Origin: UBA2020 sp964551435
GTDB taxonomy: Bacteria; Pseudomonadota; Alphaproteobacteria; Micavibrionales; UBA2020
Direction of reading: 5' to 3'
Assembly: GCA_964551435.1 (NCBI GenBank)
Contig: CAZKBS010000034.1
Coordinates: 1 to 12,971, forward strand
DNA length: 12,971 nucleotides
Shown here: piece after piece, positions 12,919 to 12,971 of the stretch
Position numbering within the stretch: position 1 is the first letter of the stretch
How the letters are laid out: each line of letters opens with the position of its first letter
The notes under the pieces: generated by a model
Seen by the model: the letters and a program-made list of their open reading frames with translations, nothing else
Database searches by the model: none
What the model was told of the DNA's origin: nothing
Program-made: the position numbers and the translations under genes

Positions 12919-12971
12919 TGGTTGCGGGGGCAGGATTTGAACCTGCGGCCTTCAGGTTATGAGCCTGACGA
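12919..12971 (-). tRNA. initiator tRNA-Met (CAT), 3' part, cut by the window edge
   Basis: The minus strand reads TCGTCAGGCTCATAACCTGA for the anticodon arm (anticodon CAT at 12961-12959). It then has a T arm with GTTCAAATC and ends CCCCGCA-A-CCA, with CCA encoded (12921-12919). The position-72 A before the discriminator A is the initiator signature that leaves the 1-72 pair open. The anticodon stem has TCAGG/CCTGA, so the first of the three initiator G-C pairs is A29-U41. The D arm and acceptor 5' strand lie beyond the window. Confidence 0.9.

Noticed and set aside
12669..12962. Plus-strand ORF ending in a GAGFEPAAFRL-like peptide
   Set aside because: Such peptides come from translating the antisense of a tRNA gene. 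The frame also runs through the terminator, so it is an artefact.
1..12971. CRISPR array, complete insertion sequence or defence system
   Set aside because: No regularly spaced repeats, terminal inverted repeats with a transposase, or nuclease/toxin families were seen on either strand.

Overview
The window looks like a piece of a draft metagenome-type assembly, and I think it is made of two source genomes joined near position 2990-3000. The left part (1 to about 2995) is visibly GC-rich with G/C-ending codons. It carries the end of an unknown plus-strand gene, then on the minus strand rpsI (S9), ubiE/menG, accA and a class I SAM methyltransferase. Both runs of N (578-598 and 2726-2769) fall inside genes of this part. 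Its AccA, UbiE and S9 do not look proteobacterial to me; a Verrucomicrobiota/Planctomycetota-type bacterium is a guess. The right part (about 2995 to 12971) looks alphaproteobacterial, possibly Micavibrio- or Rhodospirillales-like. The evidence is an Rrf2 regulator-sufB-sufC order, TspO, and an initiator tRNA with an A29-U41 pair. This assignment is also an inference.

Layout, left part: an end of an unknown membrane-type gene (+) converges on the methyltransferase (-), and they overlap over a perfect 10-bp palindrome that supplies both stop codons. Reading leftwards on the minus strand: rpsI and its intrinsic terminator, then ubiE, accA and the methyltransferase as a likely transcription unit.

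Layout, right part: minus-strand sufR-sufB-sufC (iron-sulfur cluster assembly; the genes overlap, and sufC is cut after residue 93, where it runs in frame into rpsI). Then prfC (release factor 3) on the minus strand, divergent from an RluA-family pseudouridine synthase (+). That gene converges on an aldehyde dehydrogenase (-) with a good promoter. Next come a Cys/His-rich, probably periplasmic metal-binding gene carrying two frameshifts (+) and a 33-residue single-span membrane peptide (+). A minus-strand operon follows: two tandem DUF2306 membrane-protein paralogues (the first frameshifted at a T10 tract) and tspO. The right edge holds the 3' part of an initiator tRNA-Met gene, its terminator, three 11-bp iterons and what looks like the 5' stub of a tyrosine integrase.

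Main points for a second look: the SufC/S9 in-frame junction (probably an assembly chimera); the integrase stub, iterons and tiny ORFs beside tRNA-fMet (a probable scar of an integrated element); the TspO plus duplicated DUF2306 membrane operon; the frameshifted Cys/His-rich gene; and the fact that all three frameshifts in the right part are single extra bases in homopolymers. I did not find a CRISPR array, a complete transposon or a clear new defence system.
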